Positions 39,155-47,022 of a stretch of DNA of 64,000 nt are shown here, piece by piece (positions within the stretch are counted from its first letter, which is position 1; every line of letters begins with the position of its first letter). The notes under the pieces were generated by a model. That model worked only from the letters and a program-made list of their open reading frames with translations, did no database searches and was not told the origin of the DNA. The position numbers and the translations under genes are program-made. The DNA lies in the NCBI RefSeq assembly GCF_900100485.1, contig NZ_FNDH01000001.1, forward strand, positions 73,681 through 137,680, in the 5' to 3' direction. The stretch is from Nitrosomonas sp. Nm132 (lineage in GTDB: Bacteria; Pseudomonadota; Gammaproteobacteria; Burkholderiales; Nitrosomonadaceae).

Positions 39155-39504
39155 CGGCTGCACGTTACGATAGCGACTAACGGGTCGTCTCGAGAAAATG
39201 GGCTAAAAAATTTGTGGACAACAACGCTTATGAATTCAAATTGGCAAGATTGGTTGAATCATCCAATCCAGTAATATATGACATCCCAAAATTACTTTAC
39301 GATGCCATTGCGTCGGTAGTCTACGGACATAATCCGGAAGTCGATCAATCGACATTACATACGAATTGGGTGAGTTCAAATATTTCCATACATCACCGTC
39401 AATTCCTTAAACGATCTCGCTTCTTACCGTCCAGTTAACCCGAATATTTCATAAAGTAACTGAGATCTCGTTACTGACCTGATCAAATAAAACAGGGTGC
39501 TTTA
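39155..39504. other. Intergenic region with a lone MITE end
   Basis: After the hairpin there is a 74-codon plus-strand frame from a GTG at 39214 that I do not recognise and that has no ribosome site. A 21-bp copy of the MITE terminal repeat lies at 39435-39455 without a partner. No other structure is seen before the NUDIX gene end. Confidence 0.4.
39435..39455 (+). repeat. Solo terminal repeat of the 170-bp element
   Basis: TTAACCCGAATATTTCATAA and one further A match the outer end of the MITE-like elements at 14747 and 43483. No complementary end is found within the next few hundred bases, so this looks like a relic of a deleted copy. Confidence 0.65.
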
Positions 39505-40002
39505 TTACTCAGAATCATGCGGCGCTCCTGCATTTTTTGGCGGGTAACCAAGCCGTTCCATTAATTTTTCGAGAAACGCTTGCTGCCCTGCCAGGATCTT
39601 TTTCCTGGCCTCATGAATCTCAAACCACTGCCCTTTATCGACTTCGGGAAACTGCTGAATTACACCGCTCTTGGGTGGCCATTCAAGATTAAACGTGTTA
39701 CTGACGATCTTGGAAATGTCGAAATCGTGCGCTAAGGCCCATGCATGCACAATTTTCCGACTGGGCTGCTTGACTTCCCCAAGATCGACAAACGCTCCAT
39801 CAACCTCATCCCCTGTCTCTTCTCGAAACTCTCGCTTGGCCGCATCGAGCGGATCTTCATCTTCCTGGTAGATGCCTTTAGGTATTGACCACGCGCCATC
39901 GTCCTTCTTTGCCCAGAAAGGCCCGCCAGGATGAACCAGCATAACTTGCAGTTCGCTTTCAATAAAGCGGTACAGGATGATGCCTGCACTATGAACGCTC
40001 AT
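39505..40002 (-). CDS. NUDIX hydrolase
   Basis: The 165-residue enzyme has a Nudix box GIYQEDEDPLDAAKREFREE-TG, with the REFREE core that binds metal. The surrounding sequence (PGGPFWAKKDDGAWSIPKG) is typical of a small bacterial NUDIX subgroup. It cleaves a nucleoside diphosphate linked to another group; the substrate is not predictable. It lies 49 bp after a macro-domain gene on the same strand, so ADP-ribose derivatives are plausible substrates. Confidence 0.9.
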   Translation of the reverse strand: MSVHSAGIILYRFIESELQVMLVHPGGPFWAKKDDGAWSIPKGIYQEDEDPLDAAKREFREETGDEVDGAFVDLGEVKQPSRKIVHAWALAHDFDISKIVSNTFNLEWPPKSGVIQQFPEVDKGQWFEIHEARKKILAGQQAFLEKLMERLGYPPKNAGAPHDSE

Positions 40003-40051
40003 GAGTCACCATTGCAAAACCGTTCATTTCCGGCCTTTTGCAACCCCTGAA

Positions 40052-40591
40052 TCATGCTTCTGCGAACTCGCCGAGAACTTGCTCGTATAACTGTTGATCC
40101 GCATTGCTAAACAAAACAAAGCGAATATGCTTAACGGTCAGAAAATTGGGAAGCCTATCGAAGATTACCTTGAGAGCGATCCGCACAGCCGGTTCCAGAG
40201 GGTAGCCGAATGCGCCCGTCGAGATTGCAGGAAAAGCGATGGATCTGATGCCATGGTACTCGGCTAGTTGCAATGCATTACGATAACATAAGGACAGCAA
40301 CTGATCAGAAGGCTCGTCTACACCATAGACCGGCCCAAGACAGTGGATAACATGGCGGTTCGGCAGATGATGCGCTCCAGTGATGACCGCCTGGCCGGGC
40401 TGGATAGGTGCGAGCTTGCGGCATTCTTCCTCGAGACCAGGGCCCGCCCCCCGATGGATTGCGCCTGCCACGCCGCCCCCGGTCTGCAGCATCGCATTGG
40501 CTGCGTTGACAATCGCCTCCATATCGGGTTGAACTGCAATGTTCCCCTGCACACATTCAATGGTGACGCCGAAGAATTCACGCTTTGTCAT
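40052..40591 (-). CDS. Macro-domain protein (O-acetyl-ADP-ribose deacetylase-like)
   Basis: The 179-residue protein has the macro-domain motifs AIVNAANAMLQTGGGVAGAIHRGAG, the GxAVITGAHHLPNRHVIH segment, and IAFPAISTGAFGYPLEPA. This YmdB-like clade hydrolyses O-acetyl-ADP-ribose or removes ADP-ribose from proteins or nucleic acids. It sits between a DUF900-type hydrolase and a NUDIX enzyme, both on the same strand, suggesting a small ADP-ribose-processing group. Confidence 0.92.
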   Translation of the reverse strand: MTKREFFGVTIECVQGNIAVQPDMEAIVNAANAMLQTGGGVAGAIHRGAGPGLEEECRKLAPIQPGQAVITGAHHLPNRHVIHCLGPVYGVDEPSDQLLSLCYRNALQLAEYHGIRSIAFPAISTGAFGYPLEPAVRIALKVIFDRLPNFLTVKHIRFVLFSNADQQLYEQVLGEFAEA

Positions 40592-40666
40592 AAATTGCCG
40601 CCTCCTCTCGCAGGAAATTGCCTTAGCCTCATCGCAAAACCCCGATTGAATGACGCGTTCTATGTT

Positions 40667-41623
40667 TTATATTCGGAAGGCATTGACACGCGAGTCGTAG
40701 CTAAGTCCCTCGACATCTTCGCCACGCCGGCCATTCAGAACATGGTCAAAGAACTTCCTTACCGTGTCATTGGTGTCTTCACCCCACAATTGATGAGTCT
40801 TGCCGACCTTATCACCTTCTGTAAAATCAACATATATCGCATTGGTTGCGTCGAGTGCTCTTACCGTCCTGCCAAGCCGATCCTTTTGGAAGTTTGCGTC
40901 CGACCAGCCGAGAATTTTGTCGTTTTCATTGATGGTAATATAAGTCCTTTTCCCAACCTGGATATTCTCCACCCACTTTCTGTGCCCTTCATTGTCACAA
41001 TCTGCCTGGCAAAGAACAGCATTGGTAAACATCCGCGTTTCGCCATCGTATATCGTACCTTGCACGTAATTCTGAAACAGGAAATTCCCCATGCTGTATG
41101 TCATGAAATTGAGAGAAACATCACATTCGAGCAGCGCCTCCTTATTAAAGGGGATCGCCAAATATGACGCCAACTTTTCAAATGCATTATCCAACGCGCC
41201 CGTAGACACTTGGGCAACCCGTTTTACTGTCTTATATTCTTTTATTGTGATGCCGCCGGTATTGGACGGCCAGGAAAAAAGAACAACTTCAATTTGGTAG
41301 CGCTCCTGCAAAAGCCATCCTTGCTCGATGGTTTCCGCGAATGGTTTATTGTATCCATGCACAAAGAACAAGCAATTCTTTTTGTTCTCCTTGCATCGGT
41401 CCAGAACGGCTTCAAACTGTGTTTTACTGGGCAAATTATCGGGACGAGGCGTTTTAGGCTCTTGAACCAGTTCCAGCTTCCATTGCCCTCCTTCCTTATA
41501 AGCGTTTGCCAGCCGAATTTCATTGGGCCCTTTGCTGTTAAGCTGTTCACCAAAAGCATTTTCGTTACTAAAACCACTTTTAGCAAATTCCGGTTTTAAA
41601 TTACGATTGCTAATAACGAGCAT
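40667..41623 (-). CDS. Alpha/beta-hydrolase of the DUF900 type
   Basis: The 318-residue protein has LFFVHGYNKPFAETIEQ (oxyanion-loop strand), VVLFSWPSNTGG, and NFMTYSMGNFLFQNYV in the nucleophile position, where serine is in a YSMGN context as in DUF900 hydrolases. There is no signal peptide, so it is cytosolic. Substrate is unknown. It lies 75 bp upstream of the macro-domain gene on the same strand. Confidence 0.8.
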   Translation of the reverse strand: MLVISNRNLKPEFAKSGFSNENAFGEQLNSKGPNEIRLANAYKEGGQWKLELVQEPKTPRPDNLPSKTQFEAVLDRCKENKKNCLFFVHGYNKPFAETIEQGWLLQERYQIEVVLFSWPSNTGGITIKEYKTVKRVAQVSTGALDNAFEKLASYLAIPFNKEALLECDVSLNFMTYSMGNFLFQNYVQGTIYDGETRMFTNAVLCQADCDNEGHRKWVENIQVGKRTYITINENDKILGWSDANFQKDRLGRTVRALDATNAIYVDFTEGDKVGKTHQLWGEDTNDTVRKFFDHVLNGRRGEDVEGLSYDSRVNAFRI

Positions 41624-41940
41624 GATCCATACTCCTTTATCGGTTAAGAACTATCAACGGCTGCAGACAGGCATCCCCTCTCGGTCAAGCATCACGCTTT
41701 GAGGTGAAGTCGGAGTCGCATAAAACCCTAAATAATTTTAACCACGGAACCCATTGCAGTCTGTGCGGTAGCGCACAGACTGCACTTGATGCTGTTGCTA
41801 GAATTTGAGCAGGGTTTTAAGGGTGCCGTGAATTTAAGCAGTGAGTTTTCTTTCTCTGACACTTTTTCGCTCACTTGAGTGCTCATTACGTAAGTTATGC
41901 GCACTTTCGGAGATCCATTAACAATTTAAGGAGAAACCAA
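41624..41940. other. Divergent intergenic region with hairpin
   Basis: This gap separates the minus-strand hydrolase from the plus-strand BON gene and should hold both promoters. A strong hairpin occupies 41755-41784. No gene is seen. Confidence 0.5.
41755..41784. repeat. 12-bp stem palindrome
   Basis: TGCAGTCTGTGC-GGTAGC-GCACAGACTGCA is a perfect 12-bp inverted repeat with a 6-base loop between divergent genes. It may be an operator or the terminator of a lost transcript. Confidence 0.6.
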
Positions 41941-42411
41941 ATGAAAGCGACAAATGAGCGTGGGCTAGGTAGTTCAGCAAAAAGACTTTCTATGATTATG
42001 AGTTTACTTGCTGTTCTCGGACTAGCGAGCTGTCAACAGGAAGGTCCAGCGGAAAAGACGGGGAAAAAGTTAGATCGCTCGATTGAAAATGCTGAACAAA
42101 AGATTGAGCAAGGAACAGAAAAAGCAGAAAGCAAACTTGACGACGTCAAAGAGTCGATAATCGAGAAAACTGAAGCAAGTGGCCAGTACATCGATGACTC
42201 GGTTATTACCCTAAAAATTAAGACAGCAATTTTAAACGAACCCTCTCTGAAGGTATCCCAAATCAAAGTAACGACCGCTGATGGCGTAGTGCAGCTGAAC
42301 GGAACGGTTGATTCCCAGCAAAGTATCGACAAGGCGATAGAGGTGGCCCAAAGCCAGGATGGCGTGAAATCAGTACAAAGCGACCTGACTGTAAATACAA
42401 CCGGTGATTAA
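41941..42411 (+). CDS. BON-domain lipoprotein
   Basis: The 156-residue protein has a signal peptide with lipobox (LGLASC, about 27-32), a Lys/Glu-rich helical linker (about 40-85), then one BON domain (DDSVITLKIKTAIL...GVVQLNGTVDSQQSIDKAIEVAQ...GVKSVQSDLTV). BON proteins such as OsmY bind phospholipid surfaces and respond to osmotic stress. AAGGAG before the ATG at 41941 sets the start. It is followed by two more small stress-type membrane proteins. Confidence 0.92.
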   Translation: MKATNERGLGSSAKRLSMIMSLLAVLGLASCQQEGPAEKTGKKLDRSIENAEQKIEQGTEKAESKLDDVKESIIEKTEASGQYIDDSVITLKIKTAILNEPSLKVSQIKVTTADGVVQLNGTVDSQQSIDKAIEVAQSQDGVKSVQSDLTVNTTGD

Positions 42412-42601
42412 ACTACCGCCGTTAGGCGCGTGCGGATATGTGAGGAAATATACTTTGCAGTTCATTTCATAGAGAAGCCCACAAGCAACGCGCCTATTGC
42501 CGTGCAAACTCCTTAGAAAGGTTGAGAGTGGACTATATCTTCCATTATGCACGGCACCACATAAACAGTGACAGTGGTCGGATTAACAAAAGGATAAACC
42601 A

Positions 42602-42850
42602 ATGGACTTTGTTGGGTTATTAATTTTTCTCATAATCGGCGCAGTGACAGGTTGGCTGGCTGGAATATTTATGAAAGGAAGAGGCGCTGGTCTCCTGGGC
42701 AACATCATTCTTGGCATTGCCGGCACCGTTGTGGGCGGTCTTTTGTTCAGTCTATTAGGGCTCATCGGTTCAATAGTGACCGCTATAGCAGGCGCCGCAG
42801 TACTGCTACTTTTAGCTGGCGTTTTCATGAAGTCTAAGAATCAATCCTGA
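42602..42850 (+). CDS. GlsB/YeaQ/YmgE family stress-response membrane protein
   Basis: The 82-residue protein has three hydrophobic segments and the family pattern IGAVTGWLAGIFMKGRGAGLLGNIILGIAGTVVGGLLFSLLG. AAAGGA precedes the ATG. Members are induced by stress; biochemical role unknown. It lies between the BON lipoprotein gene and a DUF3096 gene. Confidence 0.93.
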   Translation: MDFVGLLIFLIIGAVTGWLAGIFMKGRGAGLLGNIILGIAGTVVGGLLFSLLGLIGSIVTAIAGAAVLLLLAGVFMKSKNQS

Positions 42851-43010
42851 GCTCATAAACAAATCTGGGCATCGGGTCCCTGATCGGCGCAACGTATGTT
42901 GGCAATCTGGCTCAATCACTCCCAACAGCATTATGTGCGATACCGTACAGACAACGTTCGACCATACCTCTAAAGTGGTTCTATATTTTTGAGGTGAGGA
43001 AGGAATCTTC

Positions 43011-43136
43011 ATGAATATCGCTATCGAACCTGTATTAGCACTCGTGATCGGTATATTAATTTTGCTGATACCAAGATTTTTAAATTATTTAGTGGCCGTG
43101 TATTTGATTGTCGTAGGTATCTTGGGATTAATTTAA
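43011..43136 (+). CDS. DUF3096 family micro-membrane protein (41 aa)
   Basis: ATG at 43011 opens a 41-codon frame ending in TAA: MNIAIEPVLALVIGILILLI, then PRFLNYLVAVYLIVVGILGLI. This is the two-helix, about 45-residue layout of DUF3096 (PLLALIAGILIL-x-PRLLNYIVAIYLI pattern). AAGGA lies upstream. It follows the GlsB gene and is too short for usual gene-finding thresholds. Function unknown; co-occurrence with BON and GlsB proteins suggests envelope or osmotic stress. Confidence 0.85.
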   Translation: MNIAIEPVLALVIGILILLIPRFLNYLVAVYLIVVGILGLI

Positions 43137-43782
43137 CATCACCTTGCGGTAAAGGAACGATCCCGGAGAGCAAAGCAGAGAACACTGATGATCAAAAAGG
43201 TTGCCCATAGGAGAAGCCTACGATCCAACCCAATGTGCCACGGGACTGGTCAGAAATTCACCCACGAGGACGCCATCACCGCCTGCCAACAATTTATACT
43301 GCGGTTTGGTACGCTGACAAACTGTACCGGCAACCCCACTGCCTCAACCATCTGCTGCGCCGGCATGATTTTACTCCTGCCGCACATCTATCATCTGAAT
43401 AACGTATCGTGACTCCGTTAGTCGCTGAGCAAGGATTTTGCATTGAAGATCACGCAAGTAAAGCTATTTCCGACATTGTGTATTAACCCGAGTATTTCAT
43501 AAATTGGCACGTGCCCTCACTTGTCTTTTGATTAATAAGAAAGATTTTGCTCAGTCGGGTGTATGAATCACTACACCCCTCTTTCTCAAAACTTCCCTAT
43601 TAATCAAAACCCTGCGTGATCATCACGCGAATTTATGAAATATTCGGGTTAACCGTGGGAAGTCATGCAAATCTACTGGCCAGGCCCAATAGATTGCCCT
43701 GCTTATAAACGTTTGGAATTAGAATACGACGAAAATCAGGTGTAATCTCATCAAACATTTTGCGCACGAGGAGCAAAAATGC
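43137..43782. other. 646-bp intergenic region with MITE copy 2
   Basis: The first 340 bases contain a 74-codon plus-strand frame (43188-43412) without similarity that I recognise. Then comes the second 170-bp element (43483-43652), and 130 bases later the kinase-RNase Z gene. The promoter of that gene must lie in or just after the element. Confidence 0.55.
43483..43652 (-). mobile_element. 170-bp palindromic MITE-like element, copy 2
   Basis: This is the reverse-complement orientation of the element at 14747-14916, same length, about six differences by eye. Both TTAA-bounded ends, the central hairpin (GGGTGTA...TACACCC) and the TATTAATCAAAA arms are retained. High identity between copies 29 kb apart suggests recent movement or concerted evolution. 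Confidence 0.85.
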
Positions 43783-45741
43783 ATGCATGGCGATACTAAA
43801 CCCAGTTTGCCCGTTTTAGCCTGTTGCGCGGTTGATATCACCAATACCGTGTTAAAGCAAAACCGGCGGGTGCTACTGCATGGTCCGCCCGGCGTCGGCA
43901 AATCGACCTTGGCAGCACAACTGGCGCATGAGCTTTATAAGACTGGCCAAAACTGTTACTGCCTCTGCGCCGACCCTGGCTCACCCGCCTTTGGCCTGCC
44001 AGGCGCCGTTTCTCTCGGCAAGTGGCAAGCGGATGGCTGGCAGATGGGCAGTTATGAGGCTACCTGTAGTCTCGATGCAGGCCGTTTCCGCCTTCCGCTG
44101 GTTTTAGCAGTACGGCGCCTCATGCAATCATCCTCGTTGGATAACGAGGTGCTGTTAATCGATACGCCCGGCGTAGTACGGGGTGTTGCCGGCAGCGAAT
44201 TGTTGCAGGGCTTATTCGAGGCGGTGGCCGCGAATGCTGTGCTCGCCTTGACTGTGGCTGATCGCGCCCCGTCGCTGCTTGATGAATTGCGCACCTTGAC
44301 AACCCAGCTCTATGTCGTCCACGCCAGCACGGCGGCCAAGCGCCCGGGTAAACGCAGCCGCGCCCGCCAGCGTACTCAGCTTTGGGATAACTCTCTTAAG
44401 AACGGTATCGAACATACACTCGATCTCAATCAACTGAATATCATCGGCATGCCGCCGCCATTGGGCGAGGTCAGCGCTTGGGCAGGCCGGCAGATTGCGC
44501 TGTTATATCGCAATCAGACACAAGTCATGGCCGAAGTGAGACGTTTGCAAGGAAGTCAATTAACCGTCAGGCTACCCTACCTACCGCAAGTTTTTGATGG
44601 TTTATTGCTCCGGGATGCGCAACGTTCAATCAACGGCTTGATGGAAACAGCTGTCCCGTTTGCAGCGGAACCGCTTGAATACCGGTCTCCCTCCGATACC
44701 GCCGGATCAACCGTGCAAGATGGCGGATTGCGTGTCATGGGCCGGATCGGCCCAATCGACTTCTGCCTGGTCAATGGAATTCTGGGTGATCCGCTGCTGC
44801 ACGTGCGCTTGCTGCAACAAAAGCGCAGTCTGCTGTTTGATCTGGGAGAGGGCGTGCGCCTGCCGGCACGCATTGCCCATCAGGTAACGGATGTCTTTAT
44901 CAGTCATGCTCATATCGATCATATTGGTGGATTCATGATGTTACTGCGCTCGCGGATTGGCCCGTTTCCGCTCTGCCGTTTGTATGGACCGCCAGGATTG
45001 GCCCAGCACATCGAAGGATTCCTGCAAGGCATTCTGTGGGACCGAGTAGCGAAGCGCGCGCCTTGCTTTGAGGTAGGGGAATTACATGCGGATCATCTGC
45101 TGCGTTTTCGCCTGCAGGCAGGCCAGGGAGCGCCTGTGCCGCTCGGTGAGGTCAAGTTGAAAGCGGGCGTGATCCTGCAAGATGCAGGTTTCCGTATTCG
45201 CGCACAACGACTGGATCATCACACGCCGGTGCTCGCCTATGCATTCGAACCGACCATGGAGATCAATATCCGCAAGGATTATTTACAAGCACGTGGCTTA
45301 AAACCAGGGCCCTGGCTGGCTGCATTGAAAAACCACCTGCTGGCCGAAAATGACACAGCCATCATCACCTTGCCTGACGGAACGGTAGCGCGTGTCGCCG
45401 ATGTCGCAGCGGACCTGACCCTGATCAAACCAGGCAAGAAACTGGTTTATGCGACCGATCTTGCCGACACTCCGGACAATCGCCAGCATCTACAGGCTTT
45501 AGCCCAATACGCCCATACCTTTCTCTGTGAAGCACGTTTTATGGAAGCCAATGCCGGGCAAGCAGCTCAGACTGGCCATTTAACCACGCGCGCGTGCGGT
45601 GAAATCGCCATGGCGGCTGAAGTTAGCCGACTGATACCCTTCCATTTTTCACAGCGCTACGCTGACAAACTACAAGAGGCTTATGACGAGATCCATGCCG
45701 CCTGTTCGCGCGTGACCATGCCGCCATCCATGGCAAGTTAA
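43783..45741 (+). CDS. Fusion of Clp1-like polynucleotide kinase and RNase Z-like nuclease
   Basis: The 652-residue chain has two RNA-processing halves. Residues 30-230 have Walker A GPPGVGKST (34-42), the Clp1/Grc3-type block DPGSPAFGLPGAVSLG (64-79) and Walker B LLIDTPG (124-130), features of the CLP1 P-loop polynucleotide 5'-kinases. Residues 315-650 are a metallo-beta-lactamase domain of RNase Z type: HxHxDH at 375-380 (SHAHIDH), LDHHTPVLAYAFEP (478-490), ATD (557-559), GHLTTRACGEIA (598-609) and FHFSQRY (620-626), the tRNase Z end motif. All expected metal ligands appear present. Predicted: 5'-end phosphorylation plus 3' endonucleolytic trimming of tRNA or other RNA. GAGGAG lies ten bases before the ATG. 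Confidence 0.87.
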   Translation: MHGDTKPSLPVLACCAVDITNTVLKQNRRVLLHGPPGVGKSTLAAQLAHELYKTGQNCYCLCADPGSPAFGLPGAVSLGKWQADGWQMGSYEATCSLDAGRFRLPLVLAVRRLMQSSSLDNEVLLIDTPGVVRGVAGSELLQGLFEAVAANAVLALTVADRAPSLLDELRTLTTQLYVVHASTAAKRPGKRSRARQRTQLWDNSLKNGIEHTLDLNQLNIIGMPPPLGEVSAWAGRQIALLYRNQTQVMAEVRRLQGSQLTVRLPYLPQVFDGLLLRDAQRSINGLMETAVPFAAEPLEYRSPSDTAGSTVQDGGLRVMGRIGPIDFCLVNGILGDPLLHVRLLQQKRSLLFDLGEGVRLPARIAHQVTDVFISHAHIDHIGGFMMLLRSRIGPFPLCRLYGPPGLAQHIEGFLQGILWDRVAKRAPCFEVGELHADHLLRFRLQAGQGAPVPLGEVKLKAGVILQDAGFRIRAQRLDHHTPVLAYAFEPTMEINIRKDYLQARGLKPGPWLAALKNHLLAENDTAIITLPDGTVARVADVAADLTLIKPGKKLVYATDLADTPDNRQHLQALAQYAHTFLCEARFMEANAGQAAQTGHLTTRACGEIAMAAEVSRLIPFHFSQRYADKLQEAYDEIHAACSRVTMPPSMAS

Positions 45742-45812
45742 GCGAGGATACCTTTCCCAGTATCCTGCCCGCTCTGACGCCTTTTTTGGAGCATAAAATT
45801 TAACCTTGTGTT

Positions 45813-45882
45813 TTCTTTGCTCTTCTACGTGTTTGCACGTATTTATTTACCGCCTATTTCTCGATATCTTTCTATAAAACAA
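45813..45882. repeat. 70-bp repeat upstream of a lipoprotein gene, copy 1
   Basis: This stretch aligns without gaps to 46891-46960 at roughly 80 percent by eye. Shared blocks are TTCTTTGC, TACGTG, TTGCACGTATTT, TTTCTCGATATCTTTCT (one difference) and AAAA. The ACGTGtttGCACGT core is near-palindromic. It lies 126 bp before the lipoprotein ATG. Confidence 0.6.
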
Positions 45883-46008
45883 GCTAGGAACATACGCGGA
45901 GCCATCCTTTAGCCTGCCTAGAGCAATCGAAGCTGCTCCAATGAATCGGTTCATTGATTCCTCAGCAGAAAAAAACCAATAAATAACGACAAGGAGCGAA
46001 AATTTATA

Positions 46009-46611
46009 ATGAAAAAAATAGTTAAAGCGCTTTGCTTAGGCGTGGCATTAGTTGGATTGCTATCAGCTTGCTCAACCACCCAGAAAATAACAAATTCGCT
46101 TAGAACCGCAACTGAACAACTGCTGATCAGTGAAGCGGCAATGCGTAGTCTTCCTAAACAGCCCGCGTTGTCTTTGCCTATTCCGCAGGGTGCAACTGTA
46201 AAACTTGATGTTTCCGGAATAAGTGCGGATAAGGATATTTTGCGGGGAATTATTGCCGGATGGTTGGGGCAGCAAGGCTATACGGCTCAGGAAGGTACGG
46301 AAAATGCTACCTACCGTATCAATGTCGTGGTAAATTCTCTGGGAACTGAACTGGGAAATACTTTTTTTGGAATTCCACCCATCCAAGGTTCTTTGATACC
46401 TATTTCATTGCCTGAATTAGCCTTCTATAAAGCAGAATACCAGACTGGCTACGCAAGTTACCATTTCGATATTTTTGAGTTGCCATCCGGCCGATTTGTT
46501 GGATCTTCTTCGCCGTTCCTTGCAGACACTTTTTATAATGCATACACGGTGTTATTCCTGTTCACTTTTAAAAGGACTGATCTGGTTTCTCCTCCGCTTC
46601 TTCGCAGATAG
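46009..46611 (+). CDS. Lipoprotein of unknown function
   Basis: The 200-residue product has a signal peptide with lipobox (GLLSAC, about 17-22). The mature part is a compact alpha/beta domain (about 60-140: VSGISADKDILRGIIAGWLGQQGY) with a hydrophobic C-terminal segment (TVLFLFTFKRTDLV). AAGGAG precedes the ATG. I do not recognise a family. A 70-bp repeat upstream is shared with the next gene, a lipase, so the two may be co-regulated. Confidence 0.75.
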   Translation: MKKIVKALCLGVALVGLLSACSTTQKITNSLRTATEQLLISEAAMRSLPKQPALSLPIPQGATVKLDVSGISADKDILRGIIAGWLGQQGYTAQEGTENATYRINVVVNSLGTELGNTFFGIPPIQGSLIPISLPELAFYKAEYQTGYASYHFDIFELPSGRFVGSSSPFLADTFYNAYTVLFLFTFKRTDLVSPPLLRR

Positions 46612-46782
46612 GAGCATCTCGTACCCCATTGCAGCAAGGCCAGACAAAACCTAATTTTTACCGACTTATATTGCTCACGAAGGCCAAAAAAGACTGTTAA
46701 CCTGGGGCCGTAGCCATGCGACAACGTGAATGGATTGATGGCCTTTGGAATAAATCTAAAACATTTGATCTCCCCGTTAAAC

Positions 46783-46832
46783 TTAACCCAATATTTACGC
46801 CTCAATTGGTTCTAATGGAAAATCCGGGTTAA
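46783..46832. repeat. 50-bp mini-element with MITE-like ends
   Basis: TTAACCCAATATTTA at the left and ATCCGGGTTAA at the right are degenerate forms of the 170-bp element ends, only 50 bp apart. It may be an internally deleted derivative. Confidence 0.45.
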
Positions 46833-46890
46833 ATTTCCCTCTATTCTCACGAAAAATTGAAAAATTGGGAGCAGAGTAAAATTACAATTA

Positions 46891-46960
46891 TTCTTTGCCC
46901 GCTTACGTGCTTGCACGTATTTGTTTATCTCTTATTTTTCGATATCTTTCTGGAAAATAG
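46891..46960. repeat. 70-bp repeat upstream of the lipase gene, copy 2
   Basis: Counterpart of 45813-45882, with ACGTGcttGCACGT as its palindromic core. It ends about 60 bp before the lipase start, a promoter-proximal position. Confidence 0.6.
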
Positions 46961-47022
46961 TCATGGGGACGCGTAGACCCACTGATTTCCATCGATTTTT
47001 ACTCATTACAGGAGAACAACCG

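Larger units (their letters stand above)
46612..47022. other. 411-bp intergenic region with repeats
   Basis: It contains a short TTAACCC...GGGTTAA pair (46783-46832), a motif AAAATTGGGAGCAGAGTA near 46861 that recurs with one change near 49357, and the second copy of the 70-bp repeat (46891-46960). No gene is seen. An open frame upstream of the lipase GTG start runs through the repeat and is not likely translated. Confidence 0.55.

Noticed and set aside
39214-39438. 74-codon frame with a GTG start
   Set aside because: No ribosome site or homology that I recognise; it ends inside the solo MITE end.
42415-42500. GTTAGGC next to an inverted TAGGCGCGT/ACGCGCCTA pair, considered as attC
   Set aside because: There is no second core at the right place; the 9-bp repeat alone is not enough.
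43188-43412. 74-codon frame before MITE copy 2
   Set aside because: Composition looks non-coding, and there is no signal, domain or ribosome site.
46921-47022. Upstream extension of the lipase reading frame (34 codons)
   Set aside because: It starts inside the 70-bp repeated non-coding element and has no ribosome site, while the GTG at 47023 has a good one.
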